Source of the DNA: Desulfosporosinus sp.
Lineage (GTDB): Bacteria; Bacillota; Desulfitobacteriia; Desulfitobacteriales; Desulfitobacteriaceae
Length of the DNA: 5,095 bases
Direction: 5' to 3'
Assembly (NCBI GenBank): GCA_003132105.1
Contig: PKWS01000407.1
Coordinates: 6,466-11,560 of the forward strand
The translations under genes and the position numbers were made by a program. Under the pieces are notes generated by a model. The model was not told the DNA's origin and searched no databases. It was given only the letters and a program-made list of their open reading frames with translations. Shown here one piece after another: positions 1 to 5,095 of this stretch. Each line of letters opens with the position of its first letter. The stretch's first letter is position 1.

Positions 1-441
1 TTACTTGCTGAACGTCAGGTCACTATTCCTGAACTGGGAACCATTACATCAAAAACATCGCCGATTGTAATATTAACTAGCAATAATACCCGAGACTTTA
101 GCGATGCCTTAAGACGACGTTGCATTCATATCTATTTAACATATCCTACTTTAGAGCGGGAAATTTCAATTCTTAGCTCGCAAGCTCCCGAGCTTTCCGC
201 CCGATTAGTAAAGGATGTTTGTGAGTTCGTCGAAAGGGTAAGGAAGCTACCCTTACAAAAACTCCCGAGTGTATCTGAAACAATCGACTTTGCATGTGCC
301 CTGAATACACTTCATCAAGAGACTGTAAATTACGGTGAGCTCATGGGAACACTCAGCGTATTATTGAAATATCCTAAGGACATTGCCAAGTTGGAGGAGC
401 GCCTTAAAAAGTGGGAGACAGAGGCATCACAGCGCCGTTAA
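1..441 (+). CDS. MoxR-family AAA+ ATPase, CoxD-like (C-terminal 146 residues; 5' end outside window)
   Basis: This is the C-terminal half of an AAA+ ATPase that uses ATP hydrolysis to remodel a partner or client protein, normally together with a VWA-domain protein. The frame is open from base 1 to a TAA at 439-441. The visible part starts just after the expected Walker B region with the VTIPELGT stretch (visible residues 7-14), which is typical of the CoxD-like MoxR clade. Sensor 1 follows as ILTSNNTRD (24-32), then the arginine-finger segment DALRRRC (35-41), then the helical lid with LPSVSETIDFA (88-98). The lid lacks an obvious sensor-2 arginine, which I recall as usual for this clade. Walker A and the start lie upstream of the window. 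The CoxE-like gene begins 53 bases downstream, which strongly supports the family call. CoxD itself matures the active site of CO dehydrogenase, but no CO dehydrogenase gene is seen here, so the client is unknown. Confidence 0.9.
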   Translation, partial: LLAERQVTIPELGTITSKTSPIVILTSNNTRDFSDALRRRCIHIYLTYPTLEREISILSSQAPELSARLVKDVCEFVERVRKLPLQKLPSVSETIDFACALNTLHQETVNYGELMGTLSVLLKYPKDIAKLEERLKKWETEASQRR

Positions 442-480
442 CAATGTCGTATCAATTACAATTCGTTACAAAATAATGTT

Positions 481-485
481 GAGGG
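481..485 (+). promoter_or_regulatory. Ribosome binding site of the VWA gene
   Basis: GAGGG lies nine bases before the ATG at 495. The same frame is closed upstream by a TAA at 474-476, so the site and the stop together fix the start at 495. The 53-base gap after the ATPase gene shows no terminator, consistent with one transcript. Confidence 0.7.
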
Positions 486-494
486 ACGAAGACT

Positions 495-1862
495 ATGGAT
501 GGATGGAAGTTTATTCGGTTAGTTCATGCTCTGAGACAGGTATCTTTAGCTATTTCATCTCAAGATATACTTAATGCTCAGACCTGTTTATTTCGCTTTC
601 CTGATTTAGCTGAAAAGCAGATAGTAAAATCCCTATTCATTCACCGTCCCCAAGATTTTTCAATCTTTGAGACTGTCTGGAGAATCCTTATAGAAAACCC
701 GAAATCCTACGAGCGAGGGTCTTCGGAGGAAGAAATAAAAAATACTGTCTTTGGAGAAAATCAAGACGGTCTGGGAATTGGGGGACAAGGAGTTGGGCGT
801 GGATCTGGAGGAATTAGCCTAACTGAAAAAGGGACTGTTGTTGATACCGCAGACGTAGTAAATCTAATTCCAGTTGCGCGGCTTGAGCAACTAACCTGTA
901 GTGGATTAGAATTTGAAGAAATGGTTCAAACAATTCTGGTAGAAATGGATTATTATACTTGGATCAACTCTAATGATTTAGCCTATCAACGTTGTGAGCT
1001 TTCAGAAGAAGCCTGGTACACACATCAGGATAGTCGGGCATCTCTTCTTCGAGAAATTCGGCTGCAGGTATTGACGGCGCAAGTTAGCCACGAAAACAGT
1101 TGGGAACCCTTGGCGCGGCAGCATTGGTTATTTAAACCGTTAAGCACTTTAACTGATGAAGAAAAAGGCCTTGTAAAGTTAAGTATTCAAAAATGGGCGC
1201 GTAAATTGGCACTACGGCCAGGATTACGCTTGAAAACTAGTCGCCGGGGTTCAATAGACATTTCACGTATCATTCAGCAAAGTGTTCAATGGGATGGAAT
1301 TCTTTTTCGTTTAAGTTACCGTCAGAGAATTCCACGTGCGCCGGAACTGGTTGTGTTATGCGATGTATCCAATTCTATGGCTGCGTTTGCTGAGTTTATA
1401 ATATATATGGTAACGTGTTTAAGAGCTCGCTTCCGAAAAATACGAGTGTTCTTTTTTATCGATTCTGTTTGGGATGTCTCGGACTCTGTCTGGGATGATG
1501 ATCTGGGAGAGGTAAAACAAGAAATCAAAAGTTGGGGTCGAAAGGCTAGTTCAGGGTTTACGGATTATGGAGCGGTATTTCGAGAGCTGGCTGAGAACAT
1601 ACTTAGCGACCTTTCATCTCGGGCGACTCTAGTGATATTGGGAGATGGTAAAAACAACTATCGCCCAGCCCAAACCGAATGCTTAGCACAAATTTCTGAA
1701 AAAGTTCGTAATGTATTTTGGCTAAATCCATTAGATATTCAGGACTGGAATGAGCGAGATAATTTGATGAAAGAGTATCAAAGTTATTGCTCTAAAGTTT
1801 ATCAGTGCCGTTCTGCCAGCGACTTGCAGCGAATCGTACAGGATGTTTTCAGAGGAGGTTAA
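495..1862 (+). CDS. VWA-domain protein, CoxE-like family
   Basis: This 455-residue protein is the probable adaptor partner of the MoxR-type ATPase encoded just upstream. VWA proteins of this kind bind a divalent metal at a MIDAS site and link the AAA+ motor to its client. I see no signal peptide or membrane segment, so it is probably cytoplasmic. Residues 1-70 form the helical N-terminal region seen in CoxE-like proteins. Residues 91-106 are a glycine-rich linker with an acidic run before it. The VWA domain begins near residue 280. Its MIDAS residues are all present: D290, S292 and S294 (DVSNS), T356 (GFTDYG) and D384 (LGDGKNNY). The GDGKNNY and FWLNP elements near the C-terminus are characteristic of the CoxE group. 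The gene appears complete and of normal length. Its last 20 bases overlap the longest frame of the next gene, and its final codons double as that gene's ribosome binding site. The biological client cannot be read from the sequence. Confidence 0.93.
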   Translation: MDGWKFIRLVHALRQVSLAISSQDILNAQTCLFRFPDLAEKQIVKSLFIHRPQDFSIFETVWRILIENPKSYERGSSEEEIKNTVFGENQDGLGIGGQGVGRGSGGISLTEKGTVVDTADVVNLIPVARLEQLTCSGLEFEEMVQTILVEMDYYTWINSNDLAYQRCELSEEAWYTHQDSRASLLREIRLQVLTAQVSHENSWEPLARQHWLFKPLSTLTDEEKGLVKLSIQKWARKLALRPGLRLKTSRRGSIDISRIIQQSVQWDGILFRLSYRQRIPRAPELVVLCDVSNSMAAFAEFIIYMVTCLRARFRKIRVFFFIDSVWDVSDSVWDDDLGEVKQEIKSWGRKASSGFTDYGAVFRELAENILSDLSSRATLVILGDGKNNYRPAQTECLAQISEKVRNVFWLNPLDIQDWNERDNLMKEYQSYCSKVYQCRSASDLQRIVQDVFRGG

Positions 1863-3303
1863 TACTATTTCCATTTTTTTAGGAATGATTTTTTTGATTA
1901 CCCTCACGCAGCTTGTTTTCTTGGGATCCGTTATTTTCTTGGAGAATAGGGATCCTACAAAAACTATAATCTGGCTATTAATTCTTGGAGCTTTGCCAGT
2001 TTTGGGTGCTCTACTTTATGTGTTGCTTGGACGCGTTGTCCGAAAACGCCAACTTTCTAGGCATAAACAAAGGAGACAGGAACAAACCGAGGAAATTCTG
2101 AAGGAGTGGCAAGTTAGGCCTAGGATTGAGGACATAGACCAAGCAGGAACCATTTCAATGAAAAAGAAACTGGCGCAGCTCTTACTTAACGATGCTGCTG
2201 CGCCTCTAACCCTCAATAATCGTTCTGAAGTGCTAACCAACGGGCAAGAGACGTTCAAGGCTCTTTTTGCTGCACTAGAAGGCGCTAAGGATCATATTCA
2301 TCTTGAATTTTTTATTTTTCATAACGATTCCATTGGTCAGGATATTCTTAAACTGTTGATTCGTAAAGCCGCAAATGGAGTTAAGGTACGAGTCCTTGTG
2401 GATGGGTTGGGAAACCGCTCACTTACGAAGCGATTTGTAGAGTTGAAGAAAGCTGGGGTTGAGGCGGAAGGGTTCTATCCTGTCCGTTTTCCTTTCTTCT
2501 CGAGACGACTTAACCTGCGCAATCATCGCAAAATCGTCGTGGTTGATGGTCGGGTAGGCTTTCTCGGCGGACTAAACGTCGGGGATGAATATTTGTCACG
2601 TAATCAGAAAATTGGATTTTGGCGGGATACTTTCCTCAAGTTAGAGGGAGATTCCGTTAATTTTCTACAAACGGTCTTTTTGAATGACTGGAATGGCGTA
2701 ACTCATCAGGATATTAATGATCAGTTATATTATCCGCAACCACAGCAGTTGGGAAGTCAAATGACTCAAATTGCGGCCACTGGTCCCGATTCGGATTGGG
2801 GATCAATGTTGCAAATTTTTTTTGTAGCCTTGACCAGTGCAGAAAAGACAATTTATATCGAGACACCCTACTTTATTCCTGATGAAGGTTCTGTCATGGC
2901 CCTGAAAACCGCTGCACTCAGTGGTTTAGACGTCAGAATTATCCTCCAAGGAGTTCCAGATCACAAGATTACCTACTGGGCGTCCCATTCTTATGTTGAA
3001 GAATTACTAGAATCAGGCGTCCGAATCTATCGTTATCAAAAAGGGATACTTCATGCCAAAATTCTTATTCTCGATGGTGAAATCGGAGTCGTGGGATCGA
3101 CTAATTTTGATATTCGAAGTTTCAGCCTAAATTTTGAAATCAGTGCCTTTATTTATAATTGTAAATTTGCACAACGTTTGGAACAGGACTTTCATCAAGA
3201 TCTCGCCGATAGTGAGGAAATAGAGTTGGCGGAGTACAAATTGCGTCCGTTGTCGAACCGTGTTAAAGAATCGAGCGCACGTCTGTTCTCTCCGCTTTTA
3301 TAG
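1843..3303 (+). CDS. cls: Cardiolipin synthase (phospholipase D superfamily)
   Basis: This membrane enzyme joins two phosphatidylglycerol molecules to give cardiolipin and glycerol. Coordinates follow the longest conventional frame (486 residues); my preferred start is the ATT at 1867, giving 478 residues. Numbering from 1843, two membrane segments lie at about 11-33 and 42-62, separated by ENRDPTK, as in the PLDc_N region of bacterial Cls. A basic stretch follows (RKRQLSRHKQRR, 67-78). The two catalytic HKD motifs are intact: H228, K230 and D235 (HRKIVVVD, followed by GRVGFLGGLNVGDEY) and H404, K406 and D411 (HAKILILD, followed by GSTNFDIRSF). The segment IETPYFIPDE and the C-terminal end (RVKESSARLFSPLL) are also typical, so the protein is full length. 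The gene overlaps or abuts the VWA gene and is probably translationally coupled to it. A hairpin terminator follows 49 bases after the TAG. The enzyme identity is secure; the exact N-terminus is not. Confidence 0.94.
   Translation: MFSEEVNTISIFLGMIFLITLTQLVFLGSVIFLENRDPTKTIIWLLILGALPVLGALLYVLLGRVVRKRQLSRHKQRRQEQTEEILKEWQVRPRIEDIDQAGTISMKKKLAQLLLNDAAAPLTLNNRSEVLTNGQETFKALFAALEGAKDHIHLEFFIFHNDSIGQDILKLLIRKAANGVKVRVLVDGLGNRSLTKRFVELKKAGVEAEGFYPVRFPFFSRRLNLRNHRKIVVVDGRVGFLGGLNVGDEYLSRNQKIGFWRDTFLKLEGDSVNFLQTVFLNDWNGVTHQDINDQLYYPQPQQLGSQMTQIAATGPDSDWGSMLQIFFVALTSAEKTIYIETPYFIPDEGSVMALKTAALSGLDVRIILQGVPDHKITYWASHSYVEELLESGVRIYRYQKGILHAKILILDGEIGVVGSTNFDIRSFSLNFEISAFIYNCKFAQRLEQDFHQDLADSEEIELAEYKLRPLSNRVKESSARLFSPLL
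1851..1858 (+). promoter_or_regulatory. Strong ribosome binding site of the cardiolipin synthase gene, pointing to an ATT start at 1867
   Basis: AGAGGAGG is a near-perfect anti-16S match placed inside the last codons of the VWA gene, just before its TAA (1860-1862). Eight bases separate it from an in-frame ATT at 1867. The conventional in-frame starts fit badly: the ATG at 1843 lies upstream of the site and has no good site of its own, while the ATG at 1885 is 26 bases downstream of it. No ATG, GTG or TTG in this frame falls at the right distance. Confidence 0.7.
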
Positions 3304-3352
3304 CCATCGGATTCCACATTAAAGGTACGTAGCCTTAACTGAATTGATCAAC

Positions 3353-3397
3353 ACAATTAAGTCGGTTGCTTCTATGGGAAGCAACCGACTTAATTGT
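3353..3397 (+). terminator. Perfect hairpin terminator, probably bidirectional
   Basis: Two perfectly complementary 20-base arms (3353-3372 and 3378-3397) enclose a five-base loop, TATGG. The core is GC-rich (GTCGGTTGCTTC) and the outer eight pairs are A/T-rich (ACAATTAA with TTAATTGT). Each strand therefore reads as a GC-rich stem followed by a T-rich tail. The hairpin lies between two convergent genes, the cardiolipin synthase on the plus strand and the gene at 3527-3904 on the minus strand, which suits a shared terminator. The T tract is imperfect, so its efficiency on either strand is not certain. Confidence 0.82.
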
Positions 3398-3404
3398 ACT
3401 AGTT

Positions 3405-3435
3405 AGAAAGTAAAACTTACGGTTATATACTTTCT
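3405..3435. repeat. Short inverted repeat downstream of the terminator
   Basis: AGAAAGTA (3405-3412) and TACTTTCT (3428-3435) are perfect 8-base inverted arms around a 15-base loop. The arms are A/T-rich, so the hairpin would be weak. It might help define the 3' end of the minus-strand transcript, but it may also be chance in AT-rich DNA. Confidence 0.25.
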
Positions 3436-3526
3436 TGCTGCATAAGTGCAACCAAAGACTTCCACCGGCGCCTATGGTTTGGCGCAAGACAGGTTTTCTT
3501 TATGTTGAGTACTATTGACTCCAGCT

Positions 3527-3904
3527 TTACTCTAAAAAGTCCTCCATACTCTCACGCGAAAGTGTCCACCGCAGTTTAATTGCTTGTAAAGCTACGCTGT
3601 AACTGGGTTGATCCCAGCTTTCCAAAGCACGATCCAAGTCAAAGCTAGTACTGGCCATGTACAAATGTTGTGCAAGTAAAATGAGCGATTTATGAGAACT
3701 AGCAAAACCCTGTTCTAAGATTTTATCAAAATCGATTTCATCAAAAGTGGTATGTCTTTTTGTTGCTGACCAAATTTCCTTTGTTGAAGTAAGTATGTAA
3801 TAGGCTGAATAGTAGCCAGACTCGTTTGATTTTTTTTGTGTTAAAAGTGCTAAGAAATGCTCCTTGTGTTGGCTATTGGCGTAGTAAATTTGTTCAAAAT
3901 TCAT
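3527..3904 (-). CDS. Small hypothetical protein (possibly DUF6075/DUF2538-like)
   Basis: This complete 125-residue protein has no function that I can assign. It is predicted soluble, with no signal peptide or membrane segment, and looks mostly helical. Recognisable blocks are ANSQHKEHFLALL (9-21), YYSAYYILTSTKEIW (31-45), SHKSLILLAQHLYMA (70-84) and YSVALQAIKLRW (102-113). This order, with an N-terminal HKE..F..LL, a YIL..T.E.W block and a C-terminal ALQAI.LR, reminds me of small Firmicutes DUF6075 or DUF2538 proteins, but that is from memory and weak. The start at 3904 is the only one possible upstream, because a TAG directly precedes it in frame. A ribosome binding site AAAGGGAG (3917-3924 on the minus strand) lies 12 bases away, rather far. 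The gene stands alone, convergent with the cardiolipin synthase and divergent from the LysM/ABC1 unit. Its codon use looks like its neighbours'. Confidence 0.8.
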   Translation of the reverse strand: MNFEQIYYANSQHKEHFLALLTQKKSNESGYYSAYYILTSTKEIWSATKRHTTFDEIDFDKILEQGFASSHKSLILLAQHLYMASTSFDLDRALESWDQPSYSVALQAIKLRWTLSRESMEDFLE

Positions 3905-3928
3905 CTAATAATCAGTCTCCCTTTAATT

Positions 3929-3937
3929 TGATATAAT
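3929..3937 (+). promoter_or_regulatory. Candidate extended -10 promoter reading toward the LysM/ABC1 unit
   Basis: TGATATAAT matches the extended -10 consensus TGnTATAAT exactly. No convincing -35 is found at 16-18 bases upstream, which extended -10 promoters can tolerate. It would start a leader of about 130 bases before the ribosome binding site at 4063-4072. It sits next to the minus-strand gene's ribosome binding site, so transcripts from the two promoters would run across each other. AT-rich DNA yields such matches by chance, so confidence is modest. Confidence 0.4.
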
Positions 3938-3973
3938 TCGCTAAGGTGTTACGCCTCATCAGCAATTGATTCT

Positions 3974-4003
3974 AGTATATACTTATTGGCTAGTGACTAA
4001 CAA
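3974..4003 (-). promoter_or_regulatory. Candidate promoter of the minus-strand gene
   Basis: Read on the minus strand, TTGTTA (4003-3998) and TATACT (3979-3974) are separated by 18 bases, giving four and five matches to the sigma-A -35 and -10 consensus. It lies about 50 bases before the ribosome binding site of the gene ending at 3527. The -10 is part of a 10-base palindrome, AGTATATACT (3974-3983). The call rests on sequence match only. Confidence 0.45.
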
Positions 4004-4062
4004 TTCATTGATAAGATAAAAGTAATCCCCGTAAACCCTAGACTAGACTATATCAACTTAGC

Positions 4063-4072
4063 AGAGGAGGTG
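4063..4072 (+). promoter_or_regulatory. Strong ribosome binding site before the LysM-like ORF
   Basis: AGAGGAGGTG is a near-perfect ribosome binding site. The first ATG after it (4076) reads only three codons, Met-Ser-Gln, before a TGA at 4085-4087. The GTG at 4084 overlaps that stop by two bases in another frame and opens the LysM-like ORF. The site is spaced well for the ATG and rather far for the GTG, which suggests reinitiation or a frameshift. Confidence 0.65.
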
Positions 4073-4083
4073 TCAATGAGCCA

Positions 4084-4218
4084 GTGACTAAACACATAGC
4101 CAAAAAAGGGGAAACACTTTTCAGTATAGCCCGGAAACAAACTAGGCTTATCTACAGGTTTTATGGTATATTAGATTCAATTCGTACATGTAGCTATGCT
4201 GATCAGGAGTTGAAGTAA
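4084..4218 (+). CDS. Tiny LysM-like ORF (44 codons), possibly a remnant
   Basis: The frame from a GTG at 4084 to a TAA at 4216-4218 encodes 44 residues that cover about one LysM motif, a fold that binds N-acetylglucosamine polymers such as peptidoglycan. The opening HIAKKGETLFSIARK (residues 4-18) is a clear LysM signature, and the end, LDSIRTCSYADQELK (30-44), resembles the usual L-N-(n)-P-x-x-I-x-x-G-Q-x-L-K end in altered form. There is no signal peptide, and the ORF has no other domain, so how it could reach the cell wall is unclear. No other in-frame start exists back to a TAG at 4039. It ends five bases before the ABC1 kinase gene and is probably co-transcribed and translationally coupled with it. 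It may be a real small protein, a leader ORF that controls the kinase gene, or the decayed end of a larger LysM gene. The middle part (TRLIYRFYG) departs from consensus, which favours decay or divergence. Confidence 0.5.
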   Translation: MTKHIAKKGETLFSIARKQTRLIYRFYGILDSIRTCSYADQELK

Positions 4219-4223
4219 GGATT

Positions 4224-5095
4224 ATGACAACCCACTCGAAAGTGCGTCGGACAGAGAAAATTCTACGGTTGTTTGCTGGTTTTCTCATGGAGATAGCCTG
4301 GTATAAACTTTTGCGCAAATTATATGGCCCCCGAATAGAGGCACGACTACCCCAACTTTATCGTAACCAGGCAATTCGTTTCCGAGAAACTGCTCTAGAC
4401 TTAGAAGGACTACTGATCAAAGTAGGGCAGTTTTTTAGTACCCGTGTAGATATGCTTCCAGGGGAATATACTTCGGAACTAGCTCTGCTTCAAGATGAAG
4501 TGCCACCCGTGAGAACAGCCCAAATCAAACGTGTGATTGCCACAGAACTTGGCGAAATGGTGGAAAATATTTTTGCTGAGTTTGAGGACAACCATATCGC
4601 TGCGGCATCCCTAGGGCAGGTACATCGGGCTGTTTTGCTTTCCGGAGAAGTAGTGGCTGTCAAAGTCTTGCGCCCGGGTATTGAGGAAATTATTGAAATC
4701 GATCTGGCAGCTTTTCGGGGCGTGATCTGGATGTTAAAGGTTTTTACCAAGTGGGAGAAGTATGTGAATTTTGACGACATCTATGATGAATTTGGCGCTA
4801 CCCTCCGTGAAGAGCTGGACTACCGGCAAGAGTTGGCCAATCTGGAACGGTTCCGGGTTAATTTCCAAAATGATCCCATGATTTCCGCACCGGATGTTTA
4901 TCCGGAATACTCGAGACAGCGGGTTTTGACAATGGAGTTTGTCGACGGGTATAAGGTAACCGACCGCGCAGGTTTGCTAGCAGCAGGACTTGAACCAGAA
5001 ACGGTAGCGGGTACTTTAGTCGATGCCTATCTAAAGCAAGCTTTGATACACGGGTTTTATCATGCTGACCCGCATCCAGGGAACTTGTTTGTGCG
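4224..5095 (+). CDS. ABC1/UbiB/AarF-family atypical kinase-like protein (N-terminal 290 residues; 3' end outside window)
   Basis: The frame is open from an ATG at 4224 to the window edge, giving 290 residues of a protein usually near 450-560. ABC1/UbiB proteins have a protein-kinase-like fold and support isoprenoid-quinone metabolism or membrane lipid homeostasis; the exact role in Gram-positive bacteria is unclear. The family signature KxGQ is present at K66-Q69 (LIKVGQFFSTR). The alanine-rich loop that replaces the kinase glycine loop is AAASLGQVHRA (126-136). The nucleotide-binding lysine is K147 (VAVKV). The EELDYRQELAN segment (196-206), MEFVDGYKVTD and the catalytic-loop region HADPHPGN (280-287) follow in the expected order. 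In the visible part all key residues are intact. The start is bounded by an in-frame TGA at 4200-4202. Its own ribosome binding site is weak (AAGGA only two bases before the ATG, CAGGAG 14 bases before), so translation probably depends on coupling to the LysM-like ORF. C-terminal membrane helices, expected for the family, are beyond the edge. Confidence 0.93.
   Translation, partial: MTTHSKVRRTEKILRLFAGFLMEIAWYKLLRKLYGPRIEARLPQLYRNQAIRFRETALDLEGLLIKVGQFFSTRVDMLPGEYTSELALLQDEVPPVRTAQIKRVIATELGEMVENIFAEFEDNHIAAASLGQVHRAVLLSGEVVAVKVLRPGIEEIIEIDLAAFRGVIWMLKVFTKWEKYVNFDDIYDEFGATLREELDYRQELANLERFRVNFQNDPMISAPDVYPEYSRQRVLTMEFVDGYKVTDRAGLLAAGLEPETVAGTLVDAYLKQALIHGFYHADPHPGNLFV

Noticed and set aside
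383..574. Plus-strand 63-codon ORF across the ATPase-VWA junction
   Set aside because: It overlaps the end of the ATPase gene and the start of the VWA gene in another frame, has no ribosome binding site and shows no family resemblance.
1322..1528. Minus-strand 68-codon ORF
   Set aside because: It is antisense to the VWA domain coding region, low in complexity and without a start signal; a shadow of the real gene.
1..1862. Possible CO dehydrogenase maturation locus
   Set aside because: Only the CoxD/CoxE-like pair is seen. Such pairs occur widely without CO dehydrogenase, and no structural subunit gene is present in the window.
2016..2258. Minus-strand 80-codon ORF
   Set aside because: It is antisense to the cardiolipin synthase gene, rich in Ser, Leu and Cys as expected of a shadow frame.
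3468..3485. GCGCC / GGCGC inverted arms with an eight-base loop
   Set aside because: Only five pairs and no T tail on either strand; the perfect hairpin at 3353-3397 is a far better terminator.
4038..4050. CTAGACTAGACTA, a short 5-base tandem repeat
   Set aside because: Two and a half units in AT-rich leader DNA are too few to call a functional repeat.
4102..4111. A6G4 run that could be a slippery frameshift site
   Set aside because: The LysM-like frame reads through it with the correct consensus on both sides (AKKGETLFSIA), and the ATG-4076 frame has already stopped, so no frameshift is needed here.
4490..4780. Minus-strand 96-codon ORF
   Set aside because: It is antisense to the ABC1 kinase gene, whose frame carries all the family motifs at the same place.

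Overview
The window looks like chromosomal DNA from an AT-rich, low-GC Gram-positive bacterium (Firmicutes), possibly of the Peptococcaceae type such as Desulfosporosinus or Desulfitobacterium. The grounds are strong purine-rich ribosome binding sites, AT-rich codon use and the style of the proteins. The family-level guess is inference only. I see no mobile element, CRISPR array, tRNA or rRNA.

Layout. Positions 1-3303 hold a plus-strand gene run: the C-terminal half of a CoxD-like MoxR-family AAA+ ATPase (1-441), a complete CoxE-like von Willebrand factor A (VWA) protein (495-1862), and a complete cardiolipin synthase of the phospholipase D superfamily (1843-3303 as the longest open frame). 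The ATPase and VWA protein are a recognised functional pair: the AAA+ motor works with a metal-binding VWA adaptor to remodel or load metal into a client. The client is not visible here. The cardiolipin synthase follows with no gap, and its best ribosome binding site lies over the end of the VWA gene, so the three genes are probably co-transcribed.

Positions 3304-3526 separate this run from a convergent minus-strand gene and contain a perfect 20-bp-arm hairpin that probably terminates transcription from both sides. The minus-strand gene (3527-3904) encodes a 125-residue protein that I cannot name with certainty. It loosely resembles the small DUF6075/DUF2538-type proteins.

Positions 3905-4083 form a divergent promoter region. 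A plus-strand unit then follows: a tiny ORF with the sequence pattern of a single LysM motif (4084-4218), and five bases later the N-terminal 290 residues of an ABC1/UbiB/AarF atypical kinase-like protein that runs off the end.

The most notable points are the apparent AUU start codon of the cardiolipin synthase, the stand-alone LysM ORF with no signal peptide that sits behind a three-codon ORF, and the coupling of a MoxR/VWA pair to a phospholipid synthase. I did not find convincing evidence of a wholly new system.
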